The notes beneath the pieces were generated by a model. The model searched no databases. It was not told the DNA's origin and worked only from the letters and a program-made list of their open reading frames with translations. Positions 56,165-64,000 of a stretch of 64,000 bases of DNA are shown piece by piece. Location of the stretch: contig JAFEFC010000036.1 of assembly GCA_018240785.1 (NCBI GenBank), forward strand, positions 124,001 to 188,000. Reading direction: 5' to 3'. The position numbers were made by a program, and so were the translations under genes. This stretch comes from Pseudomonadota bacterium. GTDB taxonomy: Bacteria > Pseudomonadota > Gammaproteobacteria > Burkholderiales > Rhodocyclaceae. Each line of letters opens with the position of its first letter. Positions within the stretch are counted from its first letter, which is position 1.

Positions 56165-58353
56165 GGCACGGCCTCGTTGCCCGCGCCATCGTCGGCGCCG
56201 GTGGCCACCGCGTCGGGCTCGGCCGCAGCGGCATCGTCCAGCAGGTCGTCGGGCAAGGCCGCATCCTGCAAGGCCGGCGAGCTGGTGAACTCCCACCACT
56301 GCGTGGCCTCGCTGTAGCTCTGGCGCATGTACCCGGCCAGTTGCTGCAGGTCCGCCGGCATCACTTCATCCGGGTCCGGCGCCGGCAGCGGCATGCGTAC
56401 CTTCCAAAGCTGGCCGCCCTGCAGCAGCGCGAAGCATTGGCCTTTGGGCAGTCCAACGACGTGCGACGGCTCGATCATCGGCACGCTGGACATGCTGATG
56501 CGGTCCTGCGTGTTGCTGGTGAAATCCGTCGCCCCACGGATGTCCGAGCTATCGGTCGCGCCGGAGACGATGGTGGTGGTATAGACCTCGACCTTCGGCA
56601 ACTGCCTCGTCAGCAGTTCGGCCGTGGCCGTCTCCCTGACCCTGAGCATGAACAGGTTGTTGAAGTTACCGATCACCTGACCGGCCTTCGCGCGGTTGCC
56701 GATGCGGGCCTCGATGTCCGAGAGCGTCTGCGTGTACGCCGTGACTTGCAGGCCGGCACCGCCGCCCTTGTTGATTAGCGGGATGAATTCATCGCCCATC
56801 AATTCATTGAATTCATCGGCATGAACGTTGATGGGCACGCGCGCACCGGCCGTTGCGCCCGGGAGGCCATCGTCGATCCCGTGCTTGTAGATGTGCCCGG
56901 CGACCGACACGAGATCGCTGAACATCGAATTGCCGACCGCTGCGGCAACCTCGGCGTCGGATAGCGCGTCCAGACCCACATAGACGACTGCGCGCTTTCG
57001 GATGACCTGCATCCAATCGAAGATCGGGCGCGGGTCGGCCAGGTCGGAATAATTTGGGGCCAAAAGCTGGGAAATCTTCCCGCTGGTGAGCTTCTCCAGC
57101 AGCGGCAGCAACGACGCGACGATCTTGTCGAAATACGTCTTGTCGTAGCGAACCGCCGAGCGCAGGCCGTCGAGAACCGGGTCGTAGTTGCGGGCCTGGG
57201 AGAGGTACTGTTCCAGCGCCACCACGCGCTTCTCGCGCCCGATCATGTTGCGCGGGATGTTCTTCTCGTTGAGCTTGGCCTCGATCTGGACGATCACCTC
57301 CCAGGCTTTGGGCTCAGTCTTGGCGAAGTAGTGCTGGGCGTACTCGATGAACAGCGCGTCGATGTTGATGACGTGCCGCTGGATCAGCATGTAGTCCGGG
57401 CGCTGCCCCAGCTCCACCAGGGCGCGGGCAATGATGTTCACGAAGCGCCATGCGAACTCGCGGAACGCCGCGCTGTTGCCTTCGCCGGAGAGCTGCCCCG
57501 CCACCCGGGTCGCCACTTCGCTGATGCGGCCGAAGCGGCCCACCGCGTTGTAGCGCGCCGAAATGTCCGGCCAGCCCAAGTGGAAGACGTAAAACTCGCC
57601 TTCACGGCCCGCGCGCTGGGCCTCGGCATACATCCGCTTGAGCAGGTCCGCGTCCCCCTTGGGGTCGATGACGATCACGACCTCGTGCTCGCCTGCGGCG
57701 TTCTTGCGGCGGATGTCCTGCGTGACGAACAACTCGGCCAGCCGCGTCTTGCCCACCCGCGTGGTGCCCAACACCAGCGAGTGTCCGACGCGCTCCCCCA
57801 GCGGCAGGCTGACGTCCACCTCGTCGGGCTCGATGCCATGCAGGCGCGGCAGGCCGCCGACAGGCGGCAACGGGCGCACGGGGTTGAAAGGCACGTCCCA
57901 GCCCGTGAGCGCGGGCAGCCGGGACAGCGGGAACGGCGCGAACTCCAGCCGTTCCTCCAGGCGCCTGGCCAGCCGGTAGGCCGGCGTCGGCTCGACGTAG
58001 CGGCGAAACTCCGGCCGGTACGTCTGCATCAGCCTATGGGTGTGCTTCTGCTCCCAGAGAAACCCGCGCCCCACGAACAAGCGCTGCTGGCTGACCGGCA
58101 CGTCCTTGCTCGTCATCACGTACCGCGGCAGGCGGCGGATGTTGTGCCGGTAGCGCAGAATGACGCGGGCATCGCGGTAGCGGATCGCGCCGTAGGCACC
58201 GAATGCCAAGGCGCTGCCGACGCCCATCGAAGGGCTCAGCGCGAGCGACCATGGGGCCACCAGGCACAGAAACGCGGCGCCTGCACACGCCGCGATGGTG
58301 TATAGCTCCACCGCTGGGCGTAGCAGAACCTCGACCGGCTGTTTCCCCGACAT
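56161..58353 (-). CDS. traD: type IV coupling protein TraD (SXT/TOL subfamily)
   Basis: This 730-residue VirD4-type ATPase links relaxosome and transfer channel. It has two N-terminal membrane helices (TIAACAGAAFLCLVAPW), Walker A GTTRVGKTRLAE near residue 195, Walker B VVIVIDPKGDAD and later NVHADEFNEL. The C-terminal tail is acidic and Ala-rich, as expected for relaxosome contact. It overlaps both neighbours. Confidence 0.95.
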   Translation of the reverse strand: MSGKQPVEVLLRPAVELYTIAACAGAAFLCLVAPWSLALSPSMGVGSALAFGAYGAIRYRDARVILRYRHNIRRLPRYVMTSKDVPVSQQRLFVGRGFLWEQKHTHRLMQTYRPEFRRYVEPTPAYRLARRLEERLEFAPFPLSRLPALTGWDVPFNPVRPLPPVGGLPRLHGIEPDEVDVSLPLGERVGHSLVLGTTRVGKTRLAELFVTQDIRRKNAAGEHEVVIVIDPKGDADLLKRMYAEAQRAGREGEFYVFHLGWPDISARYNAVGRFGRISEVATRVAGQLSGEGNSAAFREFAWRFVNIIARALVELGQRPDYMLIQRHVINIDALFIEYAQHYFAKTEPKAWEVIVQIEAKLNEKNIPRNMIGREKRVVALEQYLSQARNYDPVLDGLRSAVRYDKTYFDKIVASLLPLLEKLTSGKISQLLAPNYSDLADPRPIFDWMQVIRKRAVVYVGLDALSDAEVAAAVGNSMFSDLVSVAGHIYKHGIDDGLPGATAGARVPINVHADEFNELMGDEFIPLINKGGGAGLQVTAYTQTLSDIEARIGNRAKAGQVIGNFNNLFMLRVRETATAELLTRQLPKVEVYTTTIVSGATDSSDIRGATDFTSNTQDRISMSSVPMIEPSHVVGLPKGQCFALLQGGQLWKVRMPLPAPDPDEVMPADLQQLAGYMRQSYSEATQWWEFTSSPALQDAALPDDLLDDAAAAEPDAVATGADDGAGNEAVP

Positions 58354-58357
58354 GGCT

Positions 58358-58906
58358 TCATTGCTCGATGCCAGTGGCCGTGATCAGCGCCGGGTAGTGC
58401 CGCAGGCCCAGGCGATCGGCCAGGTCGTCGCTGGCAACGGGGGCGAGCGGCAAGCCTGGCGCCAGCGCGCGCAGCCGCGCCAGGCCCTGCGCGGTCTCGA
58501 CGTTGACCACCAGGCCGACCGCGCCACGTTCGCGCAAAGCGGCGGCGCGGCGCTGCAACCAGGCCCGGGAAGCCTCGTCGTCGCCGATGACCACGAACGG
58601 CCGCAGGCCGGGCGCTTCAATCACACGCCGCGCGACGGTGCCAGGCGTGAGCTTGGCGCTGCGCACCGGCAGCATCGCGGCTTCGTCCGCCGGTGTGGCA
58701 GGAAGCTGGGGCGTCGGGATGGACGGCCGCGCCGGTGCGTTGGCGCGCGGCTGGAGATTCAGGGCTTCGTAGTACGGCAATGCCGACGTGCCGCCACGGT
58801 CCTCGACAACGATCAGTGGCTCGCCGGCACGCGAGGCCAGCGGCAGGCCTGACAGCAGCATGAGTAGGCCCGTGAACGCGAGATGGGCGGGATGGGGTTT
58901 CGTCAT
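58358..58906 (-). CDS. PFL_4695 family integrating conjugative element protein
   Basis: This 182-residue exported protein has a signal peptide (LTGLLMLL-like stretch, ending LASRA) and a thioredoxin-like body with LPLAPVASDDLADRL and HYPALITATG. The ATG at 58906 was chosen because the upstream extension lies in the transglycosylase gene. It overlaps that gene by four bases. Confidence 0.83.
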   Translation of the reverse strand: MTKPHPAHLAFTGLLMLLSGLPLASRAGEPLIVVEDRGGTSALPYYEALNLQPRANAPARPSIPTPQLPATPADEAAMLPVRSAKLTPGTVARRVIEAPGLRPFVVIGDDEASRAWLQRRAAALRERGAVGLVVNVETAQGLARLRALAPGLPLAPVASDDLADRLGLRHYPALITATGIEQ

Positions 58907-59472
58907 GGGGAGGTCTCCTGGCGCGCCGCGAGGACCGCGGCGGCTGGTCGCGTGCCCTGCACGCGGGCAAGGTGGCGCGACACGCTGCGCCGATAGCGGG
59001 CGGCGGGCTCGCCGCCTGCGGGGCGGTGGTAGCGGCCGATCGCCAGCAGCCAGTCCTCGCCGGGGGTGTGCTGCTCCTTCAGGATCTCGGCGGCAACGGC
59101 CAGGTTGCGATACGGATCCAGCAGGTCGCACGCGCCGGTAAAGCGGTGCTTGTGGTAACCGAGGTTGATCTGGCCCAGGCCCGCATCAATGCGCGTGTGC
59201 GGCGTGGCGCGCATCGCCTGCTGCAGGCCAGCGCAGGCGTCGGCGCGCGTGGCGAAGCGGCGCGACTGGCCGGCGACGTTGAGGGACCACGGCCACGGCA
59301 CCAGGCGCCCGTTGCGCCGGATGCCGCTCTCCTGCAAGGCCACGGCGTAGAGCACGGTCGAGGGGATGCCTGCGCGCTGGGCGGCAAGCTGGTAAGCCGG
59401 TGGCGGAACCTCCTGGGCCAGGGCGGCAACGGCATACAGGCCGGCAGTGAGCACCAGTGCGCGCAGGGGCAT
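58903..59472 (-). CDS. lytic transglycosylase (SLT domain) of the transfer apparatus
   Basis: This protein of about 189 residues has a signal peptide (MPLRALVLTAGLYAVAALA). The SLT domain has the catalytic Glu in AVALQESGIRR, DAGLGQINLGYHKHRF and NLAVAAEILKEQ. It opens peptidoglycan locally for the transfer channel. The start at 59472 gives the better signal peptide; 59493 is also possible. Confidence 0.9.
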   Translation of the reverse strand: MPLRALVLTAGLYAVAALAQEVPPPAYQLAAQRAGIPSTVLYAVALQESGIRRNGRLVPWPWSLNVAGQSRRFATRADACAGLQQAMRATPHTRIDAGLGQINLGYHKHRFTGACDLLDPYRNLAVAAEILKEQHTPGEDWLLAIGRYHRPAGGEPAARYRRSVSRHLARVQGTRPAAAVLAARQETSP

Positions 59473-59474
59473 GG

Positions 59475-60212
59475 CTACGGCTGGCGCTGCCATTGGCCGT
59501 TCACTTCGCGCACGGCGGCGGGCAGATCGCCGGGCAGGCCCAGCGACAGCCAGCGGCCGCCGTCGTGGTTGAGCGTGATGCTGCCGGCGCGCACGCGCGC
59601 CGGGTCGATCTGCGCGCGCTTGGCCCAGTCGCGGATGCGCGCGTCATCCTGGCGGCTGCCCACCATGTACAGGTCGAACTCCGCGCCCGAGGATTGCAGG
59701 CGCTGCACGAGCTGTCCGCAGGCTGCGCAGCCGTCCTTGACGAACACCGCCATGCGGCCGCTGCCGCGCAAGGGACTGCTGGATGTGCCGGCGCCCGGCT
59801 TGTCGTCGGGCAGGTTCACGCGCTGCATCCCCGGATTCAGGCGCTGCCAGGCCTCGTCGTAGGCGCGCTGGTAGGCGAGCAGCTTCTCGACGCGGCGCGC
59901 TTCCACCTGCACCTGCAGTTCCGCATAGCGGCGCCGTTCTTCGTCCGTGCGAGCTTCGATGCCCAGGGCGGACAGCGGGTCCAGGTTGGGCGAGTAGATA
60001 CCCAGCGGCCCATCCATCAGCTCGCGGTAGCGTGCCCATTCTTGTGGCTGCAAGCCCCATTCGGTTGCCACCCGGTCGTCCAGCACGCGGGCGGCCAGCG
60101 GGCGCTCCTGGCTCTGTGCGTTGCGCGCCGGGGTCGTTGCGGGCTGCTGCGCCCAGGCGGGCCATTGCGACGACGCCACCAGGACCGCGAAAAGGAGGAT
60201 CGACGGCTTCAT
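59475..60212 (-). CDS. TIGR03759 family integrating conjugative element protein
   Basis: This 245-residue exported protein has a signal peptide (LLFAVLVASSQWPAWA), EWARYRELMDGPLGIYSPNLDP as family signature, and a C-terminal thioredoxin-like part with CAACGQLVQRL. It probably shapes or checks disulfides in the transfer apparatus. Confidence 0.87.
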   Translation of the reverse strand: MKPSILLFAVLVASSQWPAWAQQPATTPARNAQSQERPLAARVLDDRVATEWGLQPQEWARYRELMDGPLGIYSPNLDPLSALGIEARTDEERRRYAELQVQVEARRVEKLLAYQRAYDEAWQRLNPGMQRVNLPDDKPGAGTSSSPLRGSGRMAVFVKDGCAACGQLVQRLQSSGAEFDLYMVGSRQDDARIRDWAKRAQIDPARVRAGSITLNHDGGRWLSLGLPGDLPAAVREVNGQWQRQP

Positions 60213-60224
60213 GGGGTGCTCCGG

Positions 60225-60869
60225 TCAGGGAATCGCCACGCGGCGGGTGTGGTTGCCGGCCTGGAACACTGCGGTGTTGCCCTCGATCGCCTGCAGGCGC
60301 CACGGGCCGACCGCATCCCCGGGCAGCAGCACCTGAAGTTGGGCGGGCGTGAAGTCCCCGGTGCTCGGCGCGACGGACACGCTGCGCTGGCCGGCGCGCA
60401 GTTCGGCGCCGACGACGCGGAATGACAGCGGCGACAGCTCGGTCTTGGAGGCGGCGGACGTGCGCGATGCGCGCCGCTGGGCGGGTGCGGTGGCACGTGC
60501 GGCGGCTTGGCGCGCCTTGATCTGCTCGACCTCCGCGCGAAGCGCCTGGAGGTCGTCGGCCGCTGCGTAGCCACTGAGAGATTTCTCGACCTGGGCCGCG
60601 CGTGCTTCCAGGATCTGGCGGGTGTCTTTGAGGTCAGCGTCCGTCGCGACGGCCGGGCGCTGCTGGATGGCCTCGATCGTCTCGGCCAAGCCAGTTGCCT
60701 GCGCTTCCAGGCGTTGCAGGCGGGAATCCAGCCGCTCCTGGTCGGCCTGGTCGCTGAGGGCCTGGTAGCCCAGGGCCACCAAGACGCTGAGGAAGACCAA
60801 CCAGAGCCACAGAAGGCTCTGCACCACCACGACGGCGCCCGGGCGCCGGGCAGACTGTGGGGAGCTCAT
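60225..60869 (-). CDS. bitopic coiled-coil protein of the transfer operon
   Basis: This 214-residue protein has one N-terminal helix (VVVQSLLWLWLVFLSVLVALGY), a coiled coil (residues about 45 to 120, RLQRLEAQATGLAETIE), then a C-terminal beta domain (PLSFRVVGAELRAGQ). It is a conserved but unnamed member of the PFGI-1 pil/transfer region. It overlaps the PilL-type gene by four bases. Confidence 0.75.
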   Translation of the reverse strand: MSSPQSARRPGAVVVVQSLLWLWLVFLSVLVALGYQALSDQADQERLDSRLQRLEAQATGLAETIEAIQQRPAVATDADLKDTRQILEARAAQVEKSLSGYAAADDLQALRAEVEQIKARQAAARATAPAQRRASRTSAASKTELSPLSFRVVGAELRAGQRSVSVAPSTGDFTPAQLQVLLPGDAVGPWRLQAIEGNTAVFQAGNHTRRVAIP

Positions 60870-61486
60870 GGCTGGCCTCCCGAAACCGAAGGCTCCAGCG
60901 GGAACGTCTGCACCGCCTCGGCGGCGGGTGGCTCGGATGCGGGTTCGATGACCGCGCTGTCGGCGGGCCGTTCGAAGCAGATTTGCCGTGCGCGGTCATC
61001 CGCGTGCAGTTCCCAGGCCGGGCCAGCCAGCGTGAGCAGCGCATCGCGCAAGGTCATGGGGCCGAGGTGCAGGTGCGCCGCCGGCAGCGGCAGCGCGTAC
61101 AGCTCGATTACCGCGTGTGCCGTCTGGCACAGGCTGTAACCGCTACGCTTGAGCACATGCCGCAGCCCATCGCCGACGGTGGCACGGGCATCTTCGGGCA
61201 TGGACACGTCGATGGTCTGCAACAGCAGGTCGCGCTGCGCCGCTCTGGGTGCCAGCTCGACCAGCGTGTAGCGACCGTAGCGCACGACGGGGATGTACTC
61301 GGGCGCCTCGGGTTCGGGCGCGGCCGAGACTTCCTCGATGGCATCAGGTGCGGGCGGCGCAGTCGTCGTAGCGCAGCCGCCAGCCAGCACCGACCAGAGC
61401 AGGCCGAGGACTCCAGCCAGCAGGCGGCGTTCGGGATGGTGAAACCAAGGTGGAGAGGGGCACATAAGCTCGGCGTCCTGAAACAT
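60866..61486 (-). CDS. pilL: PilL N-terminal domain lipoprotein (TIGR03748-like)
   Basis: This protein of about 206 residues has the lipobox LAGGC, then PEYIPVVRYGRYTLVELAP and a secretin-N-like fold (LRHVLKRSGYSLC, PMTLRDALLTLAGPAW). It relates to PilL of conjugative type IV pilus and transfer loci. The ATG at 61486 follows GAGGG; an ATG at 61465 would give a more basic signal start. The TTG at 61531 overlaps the shared upstream motif and is rejected. First gene of operon C. Confidence 0.8.
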   Translation of the reverse strand: MFQDAELMCPSPPWFHHPERRLLAGVLGLLWSVLAGGCATTTAPPAPDAIEEVSAAPEPEAPEYIPVVRYGRYTLVELAPRAAQRDLLLQTIDVSMPEDARATVGDGLRHVLKRSGYSLCQTAHAVIELYALPLPAAHLHLGPMTLRDALLTLAGPAWELHADDRARQICFERPADSAVIEPASEPPAAEAVQTFPLEPSVSGGQP

Positions 61487-61524
61487 CGAGCCCTCACCAT
61501 CGCCGCTAAGACCCGGGGCAGCAG

Positions 61525-61532
61525 CAAACAAT
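61525..61532 (-). promoter_or_regulatory. shared octamer ATTGTTTG upstream of transfer operon C
   Basis: On the minus strand CGCATTGTTTGCTG lies about 40 bases before the pilL start. It is identical over 11 bases to the operon B copy. Confidence 0.45.
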
Positions 61533-61687
61533 GCGAACCACGCTGCGTCCGATTTACCGGCAGCGGTCTAGTCGAACAAAAGCGGCCTTGAGGGGGCCGT
61601 AACGGAAAAGCTCGGTCGCGGTCGGCGGATGGAGGCCGGCCGCTTGACTGCTACTATTTGTTAAAACACCAGTGGACGGGGGCGTAA

Positions 61688-63475
61688 ATGAGGGTTTCTC
61701 GGGTCAGGTTGATCAATTTCGCCAATTTCTCGGATGTTGATGTCGAGACGGGGGAAAGTATCGTCATCGTGGGAGAGAACAAGGTTGGCAAGAGCAATTT
61801 CATTCGCGGCCTGCAGTTGATCCTTGATCCGGGCTTGTCTGAGCGCGATCGACAACTGGGGCTTGAACATTTCTGGGACGGACTTGGCGAAGACAAGGTT
61901 GGTGCGACCATTGAGGTCTCTGTGGATCTAACGGACTTCACAAACGATCCCCGACTGATGGCTCACCTCAACGATTGCGTGATTGATCCTGGCCCACCCA
62001 TGGTGGCCCGACTCACCTACCGCTTCCAGCCTAAGGCGGGCCTGGGGCGCGCTCCGGAATCGTTGAAGGACTATGAGTATGTGATCTTCGGTGGCGACGA
62101 TCCCGACATGCGTATCGGCGGCGCACTCCGCCGGATGTTGCCAATAGATGTTCAGGTAGCCCTGCGTGACGCTGAGAAGGACCTTGCGAGCTGGCGCAAT
62201 TCGCCATTGAGGCCGCTCATTGAGGATCTTGCCGCGTCGTTGGATGATGACGCCCGTGAGGAGATTCAGGATCAGGTCGACCAAGCACAGCGAGAGCTGG
62301 CTGGACACGAGGAAGTGGTAGCGACAGCAGAACGGATCAGCGAACGGCTGATCGCCATCGCTGGGGGGCAACATGCCGTTCCGGTATCGCTCGGACTTGC
62401 ACCAACTAGAGTCGACGCGTTGCTGCGCAGCCTGCGGCTGCTGATCGACAACGGCGTACGCGGAGTCGGCGATGCCAGTTTGGGAACCGCGAACCTGATC
62501 TTCCTGGCGCTGAAGAGTCTCGAACTGGACCGCCTCGTTTCCGATGGAGAGCGCGACCACACCTTCTTCGTAGTCGAGGAGCCCGAAGCGCACCTGCACC
62601 CGCACGTGCAGCGTCTAATCTATCGTTACTTCCTTGGCACGGGGGCGGAAGATGGTGAGGAACAGCCACCGCTTACGACAATCCTCACAACCCACTCGCC
62701 ACATATCGCAAGCGTTGCGCCGATCAGATCTATTGTTCTGCTGCGCCATGACACAGCGGAAGGCAAGACTGTCGCGGTCTCGACAGCAAACGCACCTTTC
62801 ACGCAGCGGGATGAAGAGGATCTTCAACGTTACATTGACGTCACTCGCGGCGAGATTTTCTTTTCTCGGGGGGTGATTCTGGTCGAAGGCGACGCCGAGC
62901 GCTTCATCGTTCCCGCGTTTGCCGAGGTACTCGATATTCCCCTCGATATGCTTGGAATCACTGTGTGCTCGGTGGGGGGGACTAACTTCACCCCGTATGT
63001 GAAGCTACTGGGCCCTGAAGGACTCAACATTCCCCATGTGATCCTGACGGACCGGGATCCAACCAATGGTAATCATCCATTGGTTCGCAGGCGGCTTATC
63101 AATGTCCTTGACGTGATTGAGGGCGGTGTCGATCACGAAAACTTGGATGCGGATGAAGTGATCGAGCTTGCCGAGCAGTACGGATACTTCGTCAACGAGA
63201 ACACGTTGGAGCCCGAACTATTTGCAGGTGGACTGGCGCAGGACATGCAGGAGGTAATTCGGGAGGAACTGCCGCGATTAAGGAGAGAAACTCTGAATGC
63301 CTTGCAGCAGTGGGTGGACGATCCTGATCAGGTTGATGAAGACTGGCTGCTCAGATTGATCGAGAGGATCGGAAAGGGGAGGTTTGCGCAGGCACTTGCA
63401 CCGTCGGTGTCACAGGACGTTTGTCCGGCTTACATTCGTTCCGCTCTGGAGCATATCCGTGACGCCATCGCGTAG
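61688..63475 (+). CDS. gajA: Gabija GajA-like OLD-family ATPase/TOPRIM nuclease
   Basis: This 595-residue protein has a RecF/ABC-type ATPase domain with Walker A GENKVGKS at residues 29 to 36 and Walker B VVEEPEAHLHPH, then a TOPRIM nuclease with VILVEGDAERF and LTDRDP. This is the OLD nuclease layout; with a UvrD-type helicase directly downstream it matches Gabija, where GajA nicks DNA when nucleotides fall during infection. It is oriented away from operon C. Confidence 0.88.
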   Translation: MRVSRVRLINFANFSDVDVETGESIVIVGENKVGKSNFIRGLQLILDPGLSERDRQLGLEHFWDGLGEDKVGATIEVSVDLTDFTNDPRLMAHLNDCVIDPGPPMVARLTYRFQPKAGLGRAPESLKDYEYVIFGGDDPDMRIGGALRRMLPIDVQVALRDAEKDLASWRNSPLRPLIEDLAASLDDDAREEIQDQVDQAQRELAGHEEVVATAERISERLIAIAGGQHAVPVSLGLAPTRVDALLRSLRLLIDNGVRGVGDASLGTANLIFLALKSLELDRLVSDGERDHTFFVVEEPEAHLHPHVQRLIYRYFLGTGAEDGEEQPPLTTILTTHSPHIASVAPIRSIVLLRHDTAEGKTVAVSTANAPFTQRDEEDLQRYIDVTRGEIFFSRGVILVEGDAERFIVPAFAEVLDIPLDMLGITVCSVGGTNFTPYVKLLGPEGLNIPHVILTDRDPTNGNHPLVRRRLINVLDVIEGGVDHENLDADEVIELAEQYGYFVNENTLEPELFAGGLAQDMQEVIREELPRLRRETLNALQQWVDDPDQVDEDWLLRLIERIGKGRFAQALAPSVSQDVCPAYIRSALEHIRDAIA

Positions 63476-64000
63476 TGTCAGCACAGCCTACTTGGCTCAG
63501 GCTGCCGAACTGGCTGGGAATCCGGGTCAGTTGGCAGCCTACAACTCTCAAGGACATTGTGTGGTACTCGCCGGTCCCGGGAGCGGTAAGACCAAGACAC
63601 TCGTCCTAAAGCTCGCCCGCATCCTAGCCGAAGACGTCGAGGCCCCTCGTGGCGTTGCGTGCATCACTTATAGCCAGGAGTGCGCTCGCGAACTCGCTCG
63701 CCGAATTGAAAGCTTGGGACTTCAGCAGGCACCTAATCTTTTCATTGGTACGGTCCATGGGTTCTGTCTGCGTCATCTCTTGATGCCGTATGGACGCCTG
63801 GCCGGCCTGCCCATATCTTTCCCACTTTCGGTGGCCACTCAACGAGTCAGTGATCGGTTGTTGAAGCAAACTGGAGATGCGCTTTTCGGCCAGAACCATC
63901 CGTACAAAGTTATTGACCTCGGACGGCATCGCCGTTCCGTGCTCAATCGAAATAGCGTCGCTTGGCGTAGCGAGGAGGAACTCGCTGCCTGGGCCGAGAC
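63459..64000 (+). CDS. gajB: UvrD/PcrA-like helicase (GajB-like), 3' end cut by window
   Basis: A GTG at 63459 opens a frame to the window end (180 codons seen), overlapping gajA by 17 bases. It contains Q-motif-like QLAAYNSQ, Walker A AGPGSGKTKTLVLK near residue 43, motif Ia ITYSQECARELARRI, and GTVHGFCLRHL (UvrD motif). The rest of the helicase is beyond the window. Coupled translation with gajA is likely. Confidence 0.88.
   Translation, partial: MTPSRSVSTAYLAQAAELAGNPGQLAAYNSQGHCVVLAGPGSGKTKTLVLKLARILAEDVEAPRGVACITYSQECARELARRIESLGLQQAPNLFIGTVHGFCLRHLLMPYGRLAGLPISFPLSVATQRVSDRLLKQTGDALFGQNHPYKVIDLGRHRRSVLNRNSVAWRSEEELAAWAE

Noticed and set aside
1-64000. CRISPR arrays, tRNA or rRNA genes
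   Set aside because: No regularly spaced repeats, cloverleaf sequences or rRNA segments were noticed by eye; a dedicated search was not possible.

Overview
The window looks like accessory DNA from a high-GC proteobacterium, either a Betaproteobacterium of the Burkholderia/Bordetella/Achromobacter type or a Pseudomonas-like Gammaproteobacterium. The evidence is the strong GC bias at third codon positions, long antisense shadow ORFs, polyhydroxyalkanoate (PHA) genes, and conjugation genes of the PFGI-1/ICEclc family. No rRNA, tRNA, CRISPR array or complete insertion sequence was seen.

Left part (1 to about 28.9 kb): a metabolic and envelope cluster, almost all on the minus strand. It holds thymidine phosphorylase (cut by the window edge), a beta-CASP metallo-hydrolase, phosphoketolase, PRPP synthetase, an LpxR-type lipid A deacylase, a universal stress protein, PHA synthase, a GltS-type carrier, acetate kinase, a short-chain dehydrogenase, a MaoC-phosphotransacetylase fusion, a DUF3141 hydrolase with a histone-like tail, acetoacetyl-CoA reductase and a phasin. 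Most neighbours overlap by ATGA or GTGA. Together they could turn pentose phosphates into acetyl-phosphate, ATP, acetyl-CoA and PHB. The content recalls the low-oxygen-activated (lxa) locus of Burkholderia cenocepacia (inference). A four-gene efflux operon (outer-membrane factor, HlyD, RbbA, YhhJ type) follows. Upstream of it, divergently, lie TetR, DUF4105 and a lipoprotein esterase. A perfect FNR-type palindrome sits in the divergent control region.

Junction (28.9 to 30 kb): debris, namely a dead IS66 transposase fragment, an unrecognised small ORF and a P-loop-less AAA ATPase remnant.

Right part (30 to 64 kb): the transfer core of an integrative and conjugative element. It comprises the MobH relaxase TraI and three minus-strand transfer operons. 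Operon C is PilL to TraD and TIGR03747 (61.5 to 55.4 kb). Operon A is RAQPRD to the TraC-type ATPase, DsbA and RadC (47.9 to 38.8 kb). Operon B is TIGR03757 to TraG (38.6 to 33.9 kb). All three carry the octamer ATTGTTTG upstream in the same orientation.

Plus-strand cargo sits in the gaps between the minus-strand operons. Between TraI and operon B are an Xre/ParS-RES toxin-antitoxin pair and a DUF3742 gene. Between operons A and C is an apparent eight-gene operon: HTH, PIN, TRIP13-type ATPase, two small HORMA or HORMA-like genes, CD-NTase, NucC, and a Rad50-like zinc-hook ATPase with a frameshift. This is a type III CBASS with extra genes at both ends. Upstream of operon C is a Gabija-like pair (OLD nuclease and UvrD-type helicase, the latter cut by the window end). 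The element therefore carries two recognisable anti-phage systems plus at least one unexplained associated ATPase.
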